Origin: Pseudomonadota bacterium
GTDB taxonomy: Bacteria > Pseudomonadota > Gammaproteobacteria > Burkholderiales > Rhodocyclaceae
Assembly: GCA_018262195.1 (NCBI GenBank)
Contig: JAGTRS010000041.1
Span: 1-35,335 of the forward strand
Reading direction: 5' to 3'
DNA length: 35,335 nucleotides
Below are positions 18,303 to 28,635 of this stretch, piece by piece (within the stretch, counting starts at the first letter, position 1; the number at the start of each line of letters is the position of its first letter). Below the pieces are notes generated by a model, which was given only the letters and a program-made list of their open reading frames with translations, did no database searches and had not been told where the DNA came from. The position numbers were made by a program, and so were the translations under genes.

Positions 18303-18311
18303 TGTTAGAAT
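18303..18311 (+). promoter_or_regulatory. Candidate extended -10 promoter for secA
   Basis: TGTTAGAAT (TG-T-TAGAAT, 18303-18311) matches an extended -10 element in the 100-base gap ahead of secA. A clear -35 is not visible. A start near 18318 would give a leader of about 34 bases. It resembles the element found ahead of lpxC. Confidence 0.45.
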
Positions 18312-18351
18312 CGCCGCTTTGCCGCCACCCGCGGAACCACACTACATCGCG

Positions 18352-21069
<2,718 letters not shown>

Positions 21070-21074
21070 CCCCC

Positions 21075-21104
21075 AAGGCACCCACGAGGTGCCTTGATGC
21101 TTTT
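21075..21104 (+). terminator. Possible secA terminator
   Basis: AAGGCACC (21075-21082) and GGTGCCTT (21088-21095) form a perfect eight-pair stem with a five-base loop, followed by GATGC and TTTT. The T-run is displaced and short, so termination may be partial; the stem might also shape the argJ leader. The argJ ribosome site GGAG follows at 21105. Confidence 0.5.
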
Positions 21105-21116
21105 GGAGCCAAGAGA

Positions 21117-22343
21117 ATGCCTGTCAATTACGCTACCCCTGCTGCCGATCAACTGTTTCCGGTGGCCGGTGTCCGCCTCGGTGTCGCCGAAGCTGAAATC
21201 CGCAAGAAGAACCGTCGCGACCTGACGCTTGTCGCACTGGATGCCGGCTGTACTGTGGCAGGTGTGTTCACGCAGAACCGCTTCTGCGCCGCGCCGGTGC
21301 AGCTTTGCCGCAACCACCTGGCCGGTGGCCATGAAATCCGCGCGCTGGTAATCAATACTGGCATCGCCAATGCCGGCACCGGCGAACCGGGCCGTCAGAC
21401 GGCGCAAGCCAGTTGCGACGCGGTTGCTGAACTGCTTGGCATCAACGCCGAGCAGGTGCTGCCATTCTCGACGGGCGTCATCCTCGAACCCCTGCCGGTC
21501 GAGCGTCTGAAAGCCGGCCTGCCGGCCGCCAAGGCCGACCTTAAGGCGGACAACTGGCACGCTGCAGCTCATGCCATCATGACCACCGATACCGTTGCCA
21601 AGGCGGCTTCGCGCGTGCTCACGGTCAATGGCAAGAAGATCAGTATTTCCGGTGTCTCCAAAGGCGCCGGCATGATCAAGCCGAATATGGCGACCATGCT
21701 CGGCTTTCTGGCCACCGATGCCGGTATTGCTCAAGGCATGCTCGACAAGCTGGTCAAGGAAGCGGCCGATGCATCGTTCAACTGCATCACTGTCGATGGC
21801 GATACTTCGACCAACGATTCCTTCGTGATGATCGCAACCGGCCAGTCGGGCGCCAGCTTTGCCGCTGAAACCGATGCTGGCTGGGCCGAAGTCAAGGCAG
21901 CGATCATCGCCGTATCGGTCGAACTGGCGCAGGCTATCGTCCGTGACGGCGAAGGCGCGACCAAGTTCATCACGGTTGCCGTCGAAGGGGGCAAGGACAT
22001 CGAAGAGTGCCGCAAGGTCGGTTATGCCATCGGCCATTCGCCGCTGGTCAAGACGGCCTTCTTTGCCTCCGACCCCAACCTCGGCAGAATTCTGGCAGCA
22101 GTCGGCTACGCCGGTATCGGCGATCTGGATGTCGATGGCGTCAGAGTCTGGCTCGATGATGTGCTGGTTGCCGAAAATGGTGGCCGTGCAGCTGCCTACA
22201 AGGAAGAGGACGGCGCCCGTGTGATGGCGCAAGCCGAAATCACGGTCCGTGTAGATCTTGGGCGTGGTGCGGCCAAAGCCAGCGTCTATACCTGCGATTT
22301 TTCCTACGATTACGTCAAGATAAACGCCGACTACCGGTCTTGA
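21117..22343 (+). CDS. argJ: Bifunctional ornithine acetyltransferase / N-acetylglutamate synthase ArgJ
   Basis: ArgJ recycles the acetyl group from N-acetylornithine to glutamate in arginine synthesis. Starting at ATG 21117, eight bases after GGAG, it has 408 residues; the longer frame from 21015 overlaps secA. The autocleavage site is seen in [10 protein letters not shown], where cleavage before T193 frees the threonine nucleophile of the beta chain. Other family blocks are [30 protein letters not shown], and [12 protein letters not shown]. Whether it is bifunctional or monofunctional cannot be decided from sequence alone. Its stop overlaps the next gene by one base. Confidence 0.97.
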   Translation: MPVNYATPAADQLFPVAGVRLGVAEAEIRKKNRRDLTLVALDAGCTVAGVFTQNRFCAAPVQLCRNHLAGGHEIRALVINTGIANAGTGEPGRQTAQASCDAVAELLGINAEQVLPFSTGVILEPLPVERLKAGLPAAKADLKADNWHAAAHAIMTTDTVAKAASRVLTVNGKKISISGVSKGAGMIKPNMATMLGFLATDAGIAQGMLDKLVKEAADASFNCITVDGDTSTNDSFVMIATGQSGASFAAETDAGWAEVKAAIIAVSVELAQAIVRDGEGATKFITVAVEGGKDIEECRKVGYAIGHSPLVKTAFFASDPNLGRILAAVGYAGIGDLDVDGVRVWLDDVLVAENGGRAAAYKEEDGARVMAQAEITVRVDLGRGAAKASVYTCDFSYDYVKINADYRS

Positions 22344-23491
22344 TGACTGAAATCCGCCGCGACCTGGCCCGCAACACGCTGGCCATCATCTGCATCCTCG
22401 GGCTGATTGGCCTGTCGGTCTGGGTGTTGCTGCCATTTCTGGCGGCGACGGTGTGGGCGGTGATGATTGTTGTGGCAACCTGGCCGTTGTTCAAGTCGCT
22501 GGAGTCGCGACTGGGCGGCCGACGTGCGCCAGCGGTGGCGATCATGTCTTTTGCGATGTTGCTGCTGCTGGTGCTGCCTTTGTGGATGGCCGTCGATACC
22601 ATTCTTGAGCATTCCGTTCAGTTGACTGCAGCGGGCAAGTCCTTTGCAGCAAATGGCCTTCCGCCGCCGCCGGCCTGGGTCAAATCCCTGCCCCTGGTTG
22701 GCGAGCGCGTGGCCGTTGCCTGGGCGCAGCTGGATGCGGCCGGGACAACCGGGATCGTTGCCAAAGTAACGCCTTATGCCGCCGATACGGGTAAGTGGGT
22801 GCTTGCTCAGGTCGGAAGCGTTGGTGGCATGCTGATCCAGTTCCTGCTGGTCGTGACCATTGCGGCCATCCTGTACTCCAGGGGTGAAACAGCGGCGCGC
22901 ATGGCCCGTCGTTTCGGCCGTCGGCTGGCCGGCGAGCGTGGCGAAAACTCGATTATCCTGGCCGGGCAGGCAATTCGCGGGGTGGCGCTGGGGGTTGGGG
23001 TGACCGCCATCGTGCAGACTGTCCTCGGCGGTATCGGGCTGGCCGTTGCCGGCGTGCCCTTCGCCTCGCTGCTGTCGGCCGTCATGCTCATGCTCTGCAT
23101 TGCCCAGGTTGGGCCCTTGCTGGTTTTGCTGCCGGCGGTCGGCTGGATGTACTGGACTGGCGATACGGGCTGGGCGACGGGCTTGCTGATCTGGAGCCTG
23201 ATCATTGGCAACCTCGACAATTTCCTGCGTCCAATGCTCATCCGGCGCGGCGCCGATTTGCCGCTGCTGCTGATTTTCGCTGGTGTGATCGGCGGTATGC
23301 TGAGCTTCGGCCTGATCGGCATCTTCGTTGGCCCGGTCGTGCTGGCCGTGACCTACACGCTGACCCTGGCCTGGATTGAGGATGCGCTGGGGAAGGACGA
23401 GCCTGAACCTGAGCCTGAGCCGGTACTGCCGCCCGAGCCGCTGCCGTCAGAGCTTCCTGAGCCGGATCATCCGGAACCAACCGCCAGCTAG
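22343..23491 (+). CDS. AI-2E / PerM family membrane transporter
   Basis: This 382-residue protein has about eight predicted membrane helices, with the family's long central region between helices 2 and 3 and a conserved C-terminal core (GNLDNFLRPMLIRRGADLPLLLIFAGVIGG). The family (AI-2E transporter, formerly UPF0118) includes PerM and TqsA, but substrates are mostly unknown, so no substrate is assigned. The ATG overlaps the argJ stop; a TTG three bases upstream is less likely. The last ~35 residues are an acidic, proline-rich tail with EPEPEPEP-like repeats. Its 3' end overlaps the convergent methyltransferase by 45 bases. Confidence 0.88.
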   Translation: MTEIRRDLARNTLAIICILGLIGLSVWVLLPFLAATVWAVMIVVATWPLFKSLESRLGGRRAPAVAIMSFAMLLLLVLPLWMAVDTILEHSVQLTAAGKSFAANGLPPPPAWVKSLPLVGERVAVAWAQLDAAGTTGIVAKVTPYAADTGKWVLAQVGSVGGMLIQFLLVVTIAAILYSRGETAARMARRFGRRLAGERGENSIILAGQAIRGVALGVGVTAIVQTVLGGIGLAVAGVPFASLLSAVMLMLCIAQVGPLLVLLPAVGWMYWTGDTGWATGLLIWSLIIGNLDNFLRPMLIRRGADLPLLLIFAGVIGGMLSFGLIGIFVGPVVLAVTYTLTLAWIEDALGKDEPEPEPEPVLPPEPLPSELPEPDHPEPTAS

Positions 23492-24040
23492 GGCCGGCTG
23501 GTCGTGCTCCAGAGTCAAGCTTTGGGCTTCGGCGAGCAAATCCTCAAAAACCACATCGAGCCGGGTCGCGATGCGACGCATCAGCGGATTGGCCATTCGT
23601 CGCAGCAGCGCCGGCTGACCGCGACGCAGGAATTTGTCGAAAACCAGCACTTGCCCACCCGGCTTGAGTACGCGAGCGATTTCGGCAAAGCAGTGAGCCG
23701 GCTCCGGGACAACGGCAAGAATCAGATGCAGCACCGCGTTGTCGAATGAGGCGTCGGCAAAAGGCAGGCGCTGGGCATCGCCCTGAACCGGCGCGAACTC
23801 GACACTACCGACCCGCGGCAGGGCACGGTGTAGCATGGCCTGATTCAGTTCGAGGCCGACGTAATGATGCTGCGCCGGCAGGTGAGGCAGATCCAGTCCG
23901 GTGCCGACGCCGGCCAGCAGCACGCATCCAGGAGTGTCCGGCAAGGCCGCCAGGCTGCGTTTGCGCGCTGCCCGCGTTGCCCGATCGATTGCCGCATCGT
24001 AAAACGGTGCGATCAGCGTGTAGCTGTGCTTCAGGCTCAA
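23447..24040 (-). CDS. Class I SAM-dependent methyltransferase, unknown substrate
   Basis: The protein has the Rossmann-type methyltransferase order: motif I VLLAGVGTGLDLPHL, an acidic residue in YVGLELNQAML, then APVQGDAQRLPFAD and SFDNAVLHLILAVVPEP, and ARVLKPGGQVLVFDKF. Glycine in the second position of motif I (AGVGTG) is a common variant. I choose TTG 24040 (reading MSLKHSYTLIAPFYD, 197 residues), seven bases after the apaG stop; an in-frame TTG at 24079 would add 13 residues inside apaG. There is no in-frame ATG. It is probably co-transcribed with apaG. The substrate cannot be inferred from context. Confidence 0.8.
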   Translation of the reverse strand: MSLKHSYTLIAPFYDAAIDRATRAARKRSLAALPDTPGCVLLAGVGTGLDLPHLPAQHHYVGLELNQAMLHRALPRVGSVEFAPVQGDAQRLPFADASFDNAVLHLILAVVPEPAHCFAEIARVLKPGGQVLVFDKFLRRGQPALLRRMANPLMRRIATRLDVVFEDLLAEAQSLTLEHDQPALAGGWFRMIRLRKL

Positions 24041-24047
24041 GCGGTTC

Positions 24048-24431
24048 TCAGTGCAGGGCGCGTGGGCTGGCCAGGACAAATTCCGGAATTTCGGCTTCGA
24101 AATGCGTGCCGTCTTCGGCCACCATCTGGTAGGTGCCTTTCATCGTGCCGATTGCCGTCGTCAGCGATGAACCGCTGGTGTACTGAAAGCTTTCGCCGGG
24201 TTGGAGCAGCGGCTGTTTGCCGACCACGCCGAGGCCCCGCACTTCTTGTATCTCGTTGTTGCCATCGGTAATGATCCAGTGCCGGGAAACCAGTTGAGCC
24301 GGCACTTCGCCGACATTCTTGATGGTGATGGTGTAAGCAAAGATGTAGCGGTCGTTTTCCGGATCAGATTGCTCCGGAATGAACTGCGGCATGGGTTGCA
24401 CTTCGATTCGGTACTTGTTGGTGTCGGGCAT
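24048..24431 (-). CDS. apaG: ApaG domain protein (formerly associated with Co2+/Mg2+ efflux)
   Basis: The 127-residue protein is a complete ApaG (DUF525) with an immunoglobulin-like beta fold. Diagnostic segments are [13 protein letters not shown], the [11 protein letters not shown] region, [20 protein letters not shown], and GTMKGTYQM. The family was linked to cobalt/magnesium resistance in Salmonella, and the biochemical role remains uncertain. It is divergently arranged with rpe, with 36 bases between start codons, and followed closely by the methyltransferase gene. Confidence 0.95.
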   Translation of the reverse strand: MPDTNKYRIEVQPMPQFIPEQSDPENDRYIFAYTITIKNVGEVPAQLVSRHWIITDGNNEIQEVRGLGVVGKQPLLQPGESFQYTSGSSLTTAIGTMKGTYQMVAEDGTHFEAEIPEFVLASPRALH

Positions 24432-24439
24432 GGGATAAT
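24431..24439 (+). promoter_or_regulatory. Candidate extended -10 promoter for rpe-gph-trpE
   Basis: TG-G-GATAAT at 24431-24439 matches an extended -10 element about 28 bases ahead of the rpe ATG. It overlaps the apaG start codon on the other strand. No good -35 is seen. Prediction only. Confidence 0.35.
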
Positions 24440-24467
24440 TTCGTCTGTTATTGTTCAGGGAAGCATC

Positions 24468-25169
24468 ATGTCAGCCAAAGATTTCGTTATCGCACCGAGT
24501 ATTCTTTCAGCCAATTTCGCCAAGCTGGGCGAAGAAGTGGCCAACGTCATCGCCTCGGGGGCTGACTGGATTCACTTTGACGTGATGGACAACCATTATG
24601 TTCCCAACCTGACCATCGGGCCGCTGGTTTGTGAGGCAATCCGCCCGTGCACCACGGCGCCGATCGACGTGCACCTGATGGTCAAGCCGGTCGATCGCAT
24701 CATCCCCGATTTTGCCAAAGCCGGGGCGAATATCATCACTTTTCACCCCGAAGCCTCGGAGCACGTCGATCGCAGCCTGTCACTGATCCGGGATGCCGGT
24801 TGCCAGGGCGGTCTGGTCTTCAACCCGGCGACGCCGCTGGATTACATGGATTACGTCCTCGACAAGATCGATGTCATCCTGCTGATGAGCGTCAATCCCG
24901 GTTTCGGTGGCCAGAAATTCATTCCCGGTACACTGGCCAAGGCAAAACAGGCCCGGGCCAAACTCGATGCGTATGAAAAGGAAACCGGCCGCCGTATCCG
25001 TCTGGAAATCGACGGTGGCGTGAACACGGCCAATATCGCCGAAATCGCCCGTGCCGGTGTCGATGCCTTTGTCGCCGGTTCGGCTGTCTACGGTGCTGGC
25101 AAGGACAGCGATCCGCATCGCTACGATTCGATCATCGGTGCCCTGCGCAGCGAACTGGCGAAAGTCTGA
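24468..25169 (+). CDS. rpe: Ribulose-phosphate 3-epimerase
   Basis: Rpe interconverts ribulose 5-phosphate and xylulose 5-phosphate in the pentose phosphate pathway or Calvin cycle. Starting at ATG 24468 it has 233 residues; the frame extends upstream to 24201 but that part is antisense to apaG. The TIM-barrel metal-site residues are visible as H36 and D38 ([14 protein letters not shown]), H69 (VHLMV), and D182 (EIDGGV). The [10 protein letters not shown] phosphate loop is intact. The stop overlaps the gph start by one base; the rpe-gph-trpE order is known from pseudomonads and other proteobacteria. Confidence 0.97.
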   Translation: MSAKDFVIAPSILSANFAKLGEEVANVIASGADWIHFDVMDNHYVPNLTIGPLVCEAIRPCTTAPIDVHLMVKPVDRIIPDFAKAGANIITFHPEASEHVDRSLSLIRDAGCQGGLVFNPATPLDYMDYVLDKIDVILLMSVNPGFGGQKFIPGTLAKAKQARAKLDAYEKETGRRIRLEIDGGVNTANIAEIARAGVDAFVAGSAVYGAGKDSDPHRYDSIIGALRSELAKV

Positions 25170-25849
25170 TGCATTTCCAATCCGTTACCTTCGATCTCGA
25201 CGGCACTCTGCTCGACACCATTGCCGATCTGGCCGAGGCCTGCCGGCTGATGCTCGACGAAATCGGTGCCCCGCCGCGCACGCAGGCCGAGGTGCACAGT
25301 TTTGTCGGCAAGGGTATGGCCGTGCTGGTCGAGCGCTGCCTGACCCACGAGCATCCGCCAAGTGCGGAGCAACTGCACGCGGCCATCGAATCCTTCAAGC
25401 GTCACTATGCAGTGGTTAACGGAAAATTTACCCAAATTTATCCGGGCGTGATCGAAGGCCTCAGGGCCTGGAAAGCCAGCGGCCTCAAAATGGGCGTCGT
25501 TACCAACAAGCCGGGCATGTTTACCGAAGCCTTGCTTGATCGCATGGGTATGACCGATTTCTTTGACGTGATCGTCTCCGGCGATACGACGCCGAACAAG
25601 AAGCCGCATCCGGAGCCCATCCTCCACGCTTGCCGTCTGTTCAATGTGCGGCCGGACCGTAATCTGCACATCGGCGATTCCGAAAATGACATCCATGCTG
25701 CCCACGCTGCCGGTTCTCCGGCCTTCTGCGTTCCCTACGGCTACAACGAAGGCAAGCCGGTGGACAGTGCAGATTGCGATGCGCTAGTATCGGATTTGCT
25801 TGCTGCCTACCAGCAAGCCCTAACTTTCAAAGACCTCAAACACAAATGA
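25169..25849 (+). CDS. gph: Phosphoglycolate phosphatase Gph
   Basis: Gph removes phosphate from 2-phosphoglycolate, for example from DNA repair or photorespiration-like reactions. The 226-residue HAD-superfamily protein has the nucleophile motif FDLDGTLLDT with D9 and D11, motif II in VVTNKPG, the motif III lysine in NKKPHPEP, and motif IV GDSENDIHAAHAAG. The start shares a base with the rpe stop. Its stop codon overlaps the ATG of a tryptophan-rich leader peptide that precedes trpE. Specificity for phosphoglycolate is inferred from similarity and context. Confidence 0.94.
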   Translation: MHFQSVTFDLDGTLLDTIADLAEACRLMLDEIGAPPRTQAEVHSFVGKGMAVLVERCLTHEHPPSAEQLHAAIESFKRHYAVVNGKFTQIYPGVIEGLRAWKASGLKMGVVTNKPGMFTEALLDRMGMTDFFDVIVSGDTTPNKKPHPEPILHACRLFNVRPDRNLHIGDSENDIHAAHAAGSPAFCVPYGYNEGKPVDSADCDALVSDLLAAYQQALTFKDLKHK

Positions 25850-25902
25850 CGACTCAGCGACTCTGGAACGAATGGCAAGGTTGGCGCCCCTGGCGTCCAT
25901 AA
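25846..25902 (+). CDS. trpL: Putative trp leader peptide (attenuation)
   Basis: An 18-codon frame encodes MTTQRLWNEWQGWRPWRP, with four tryptophans at positions 7, 10, 13 and 16, one every third codon. The ATG overlaps the gph stop (ATGA), so it may be translated by coupling. It lies 69 bases ahead of trpE. Tryptophan is the rarest residue, so this density directly upstream of the first tryptophan biosynthesis gene is strong evidence for a regulatory leader peptide. Attenuation of trpE downstream of gph is known from Pseudomonas, which supports the reading. The frame was too short for standard ORF calling. Confidence 0.85.
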   Translation: MTTQRLWNEWQGWRPWRP

Positions 25903-25934
25903 CCCTTTTCGCTTTTGCGCCTATCAGGCGCGCC
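25883..25934 (+). promoter_or_regulatory. Candidate trp attenuator with alternative pairings
   Basis: GCGCC at 25917-25921 can pair with GGCGC at 25927-25931 across a five-base loop, or instead with GGCGC at 25883-25887, which covers a Trp codon of the leader. This gives mutually exclusive helices, as in transcription attenuators. However, the 3' hairpin is not followed by a U-tract, so the mode of control (intrinsic termination, Rho, or access to the trpE ribosome site GAGG at 25961) is open. Confidence 0.5.
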
Positions 25935-25971
25935 CAGAACGCTAAAGACCTGTCATTTTCGAGGCTTCCCC

Positions 25972-27447
25972 ATGACTGAAACTGAATTCAATTCGCTTGC
26001 CGCGCAAGGCTACAACCGTATTCCCGTCACACTGGAAACGTTCGCCGATCTCGACACGCCGCTCTCGATCTACCTGAAGCTTGCCAACACGCCCTACACC
26101 TACCTGCTCGAATCCGTGCAGGGTGGCGAACGATTTGGCCGCTACTCGATCATCGGCCTGGCGGCCCAGACGCGTATCGTCGTCAATGGCCACCAGGTGC
26201 TGGTGCTGACCGGTAACCGCATCGCCGAGCGTGAAAGCGACACCAATCCGTTGGAATTTATCGGCAAGTTCATGCAGCGCTTTCGGGTGCCGCCGGCGAA
26301 CGGCCTGCCACGCTTCTGCGGCGGCCTGGTCGGCTGCTTCGGTTACGACACCGTGCGCTATGTCGAAACCCGTCTGACCCGTACCAACAAGCCGGATGAA
26401 ATCGGTACGCCGGATATCGGCCTGCTGCTTTCCGAAGAAATCGCGGTGGTCGACAACCTTTCCGGCAAGCTGACGCTGATCGTCTACGCCGAACCCGGCT
26501 TCCCCGGCGCCTATCAGAAGGCTCGTGCCCGTCTCAAGGAATTGCTGCAGAAGCTGCGTACGCCGGTGACTCTGCCGAGCGAACAGCCGGTGCATTCGGA
26601 GGCAGCCGTTTCAGTCTTTGGCGAAGCAGCTTTCAAGCAGGCCGTGCTCAAGGCCAAGTCCTACATCACCGAGGGCGACATCATGCAGGTCGTGCTCTCG
26701 CAGCGCATGACCAAGCCCTTCCTGGCGAGTCCGCTGGCGCTTTACCGTACCCTGCGCAGCCTGAATCCATCGCCGTACATGTTCTATTTTGATTTCGAGG
26801 ATTTCCACGTCGTCGGCGCTTCGCCGGAGATCCTCGTTCGCCTCGAAGGCGAGCGGGTCACCGTTCGGCCAATCGCCGGCACCCGCAAGCGCGGGGCCTC
26901 GCCGGAAGAGGATGCCGCATTGGCCGTCGAGTTGCTGGCCGACGAAAAAGAGCGGGCCGAACACACCCAGTTGCTCGATCTTGGCCGCAACGACTGCGGT
27001 CGTGTGGCGCGCATCGGTTCGGTCAAGCTGACCGAGAACATGATTGTCGAGCGCTACTCGCACGTGATGCATATCGTTTCGAACGTCGAAGGCAAGCTGC
27101 AGCCGGGGCTGGATGCACTCGACGTGCTGCGCGCCACCTTCCCGGCCGGTACCGTCTCCGGCGCGCCCAAGGTTAGGGCAATGGAAATCATCGACGAACT
27201 GGAACCGGTCAAGCGCGGCATCTACGCCGGCTCGGTCGGCTATCTCGGCTTCAATGGCGACATGGACGTGGCCATTGCCATCCGCACGGCAGTCCTCAAA
27301 GACAAGAAGCTGTACGTTCAGGCCGGTGCAGGCATCGTTGCCGATTCTGATCCAAATTCGGAATGGACTGAAACCCTGAACAAGGCGCGCGCCGTGTTGC
27401 GTGCCGCCGAATTGGCCGAGCAGGGGCTGGATACGCGAATCGACTGA
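25972..27447 (+). CDS. trpE: Anthranilate synthase component I
   Basis: TrpE converts chorismate to anthranilate using ammonia from TrpG, the first committed step of tryptophan synthesis. Starting at ATG 25972, seven bases after GAGG, the protein has 491 residues; the frame upstream to 25915 lies in the leader. The tryptophan feedback site is present as [15 protein letters not shown], and catalytic blocks include [40 protein letters not shown] and [18 protein letters not shown] bidirectional terminator follows. Unlike many relatives, trpG is not next to it but about 1.2 kb away beyond an inverted glycosyltransferase gene. Confidence 0.98.
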   Translation: MTETEFNSLAAQGYNRIPVTLETFADLDTPLSIYLKLANTPYTYLLESVQGGERFGRYSIIGLAAQTRIVVNGHQVLVLTGNRIAERESDTNPLEFIGKFMQRFRVPPANGLPRFCGGLVGCFGYDTVRYVETRLTRTNKPDEIGTPDIGLLLSEEIAVVDNLSGKLTLIVYAEPGFPGAYQKARARLKELLQKLRTPVTLPSEQPVHSEAAVSVFGEAAFKQAVLKAKSYITEGDIMQVVLSQRMTKPFLASPLALYRTLRSLNPSPYMFYFDFEDFHVVGASPEILVRLEGERVTVRPIAGTRKRGASPEEDAALAVELLADEKERAEHTQLLDLGRNDCGRVARIGSVKLTENMIVERYSHVMHIVSNVEGKLQPGLDALDVLRATFPAGTVSGAPKVRAMEIIDELEPVKRGIYAGSVGYLGFNGDMDVAIAIRTAVLKDKKLYVQAGAGIVADSDPNSEWTETLNKARAVLRAAELAEQGLDTRID

Positions 27448-27468
27448 TCGCCGCGCCTTGCACAAACG

Positions 27469-27498
27469 AAAAAGCCGCTCATGTCGAGCGGCTTTTTT
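27469..27498. terminator. Bidirectional terminator between trpE and the GT2 gene
   Basis: GCCGCTC (27474-27480) and GAGCGGC (27486-27492) form a seven-pair GC-rich stem with loop ATGTC, preceded by AAAAA and followed by TTTTTT. It would terminate trpE on the + strand and the convergent glycosyltransferase on the - strand. Confidence 0.9.
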
Positions 27499-27513
27499 GT
27501 GGCTAATGCAAGA

Positions 27514-28524
27514 TCAGTTCGGCTTGTGCCAGGCCTCATCGGCTGCCAGCGGCGTCGCCAGGCGGGCCGAATAGGAGCGCACGGTACCCGATTCGAAATA
27601 GATGCGGGCCAGCAATTCGGAGAGTACGCCGGTCGTGATGAAATGAATGCCGGCGATCAGTGTGCCGATGCCGACGATCAGCAGCGGACGGCCGCCGATG
27701 TTCTCGCCGAGGCCGAACTTGACCCAGGCCAGCCAGGTCATGATCAGGCCGGACAGGGCGGTGAGGCCGAGTCCGATGCCGCCGAAGAAGTGGCCGGGGC
27801 GGGCGCGGAAGCGCATGAAGAAATAGACGGCAATCAGATCGAGAATAACGCGGAAGGTGCGCGAAATGCCGTATTTCGATACGCCTGCTGTCCGGGCGTG
27901 GTGCGTGGTCGGCTCCTGGGCGATCCGGCGCGGTGTCGTCACGGTGGCCAGCCAGGCCGGGATGAAACGGTGCATTTCGCCATACAGGCGTACGCTCTTG
28001 ATCACGCTGCCACGGAAGGCTTTCAGGCTGCAGCCGTAGTCGCGCAAATGGACGCCGGTCATCCGGGCAATCAGGCGGTTAGCAATCTTGGACGGGATCT
28101 TGCGCAGGAACAGTCCGTCCTGCCGGTTCTGGCGCCAGCCGGCCACCAGATCGAGGTCTTCGTTCAACAGCCGGGCGACCATGCGCGGGATGTCGATCGG
28201 GTCGTTCTGCAAATCGCCATCCATGGTCACGATGACATCGCCGCGGGCAGCATCGATACCGGCCTGCATGGCCGCTGTCTGCTTGAAATTGCGGGTCAGC
28301 TCGACGACTCGGACATGTGCGCCGTATTCGCGGGAGCATTGCATGGCGCGGTCGACCGTTGCATCACTGCTGCCATCATCGACCAGCACCAGTTCCCACG
28401 GATGTTCGTAGCCCACCAGTGCTTCATGCACACGCTTGACCAGCGGCGCGATGTTGTCTTCCTCGTTGTAGAACGGAACGACGATGGAAAGGCTGTGCGG
28501 GGGAATCGAGATGGCGGCGGTCAT
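27514..28524 (-). CDS. GT2 family glycosyltransferase (ArnC/GtrB/DPM1-like)
   Basis: The 336-residue protein has an N-terminal GT-A domain with LSIVVPFYNEEDNI, LVLVDDGSSDAT, the metal-binding region VTMDGDLQNDP, and the acceptor-side segment DYGCSLKAFRG, followed by two membrane helices at about 235-260 and 270-295. This layout matches enzymes that put a sugar on polyprenyl phosphate, such as ArnC, GtrB or dolichol-phosphate mannose synthase. The sugar and lipid acceptor cannot be told from the sequence. It is alone and inverted between trpE and trpGDC, with no neighbouring surface-polysaccharide genes in the window. Confidence 0.88.
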   Translation of the reverse strand: MTAAISIPPHSLSIVVPFYNEEDNIAPLVKRVHEALVGYEHPWELVLVDDGSSDATVDRAMQCSREYGAHVRVVELTRNFKQTAAMQAGIDAARGDVIVTMDGDLQNDPIDIPRMVARLLNEDLDLVAGWRQNRQDGLFLRKIPSKIANRLIARMTGVHLRDYGCSLKAFRGSVIKSVRLYGEMHRFIPAWLATVTTPRRIAQEPTTHHARTAGVSKYGISRTFRVILDLIAVYFFMRFRARPGHFFGGIGLGLTALSGLIMTWLAWVKFGLGENIGGRPLLIVGIGTLIAGIHFITTGVLSELLARIYFESGTVRSYSARLATPLAADEAWHKPN

Positions 28525-28562
28525 GAGTCAATCCGGCGGGAAAGGGTGCATTTTAATCGAAA

Positions 28563-28576
28563 AGCCCGGCCGGGCT
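28563..28576. repeat. 14-bp perfect palindrome between the GT2 gene and trpG
   Basis: AGCCCGGCCGGGCT is a perfect palindrome in the 111-base gap between the divergent GT2 and trpG genes, 20 bases upstream of a TAGAAT -10-like element for trpG. It could be an operator, or an RNA hairpin. A hairpin with T-run exists only in minus orientation (TTTTCG follows), which is not downstream of any gene on that strand. Confidence 0.5.
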
Positions 28577-28595
28577 GTGCAAGGGGCCTTTAATG

Positions 28596-28601
28596 TAGAA
28601 T
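28596..28601 (+). promoter_or_regulatory. Candidate -10 element for trpGDC
   Basis: TAGAAT at 28596-28601 lies 34 bases ahead of the trpG ATG; a matching -35 is not evident. Because trpE is separated by a terminator and an inverted gene, trpGDC needs its own promoter. No tryptophan-rich frame is present in this gap. Confidence 0.35.
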
Positions 28602-28635
28602 TGAGGGCTTACGAAACAGGCAAGGAATCAACAGC

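Noticed and set aside
24201..24467. N-terminal extension of Rpe by 89 residues
   Set aside because: It is antisense to apa[17 protein letters not shown] is the family start.
27481..28593. 370-codon plus-strand frame over the glycosyltransferase
   Set aside because: The minus-strand GT2 protein has clear motifs and membrane helices, while the plus-strand translation has none.
28525..28635. Second trp leader peptide ahead of trpG, as reported for Pseudomonas trpGDC
   Set aside because: No TGG codon is found in this gap on the + strand, so a Trp-rich leader is absent.
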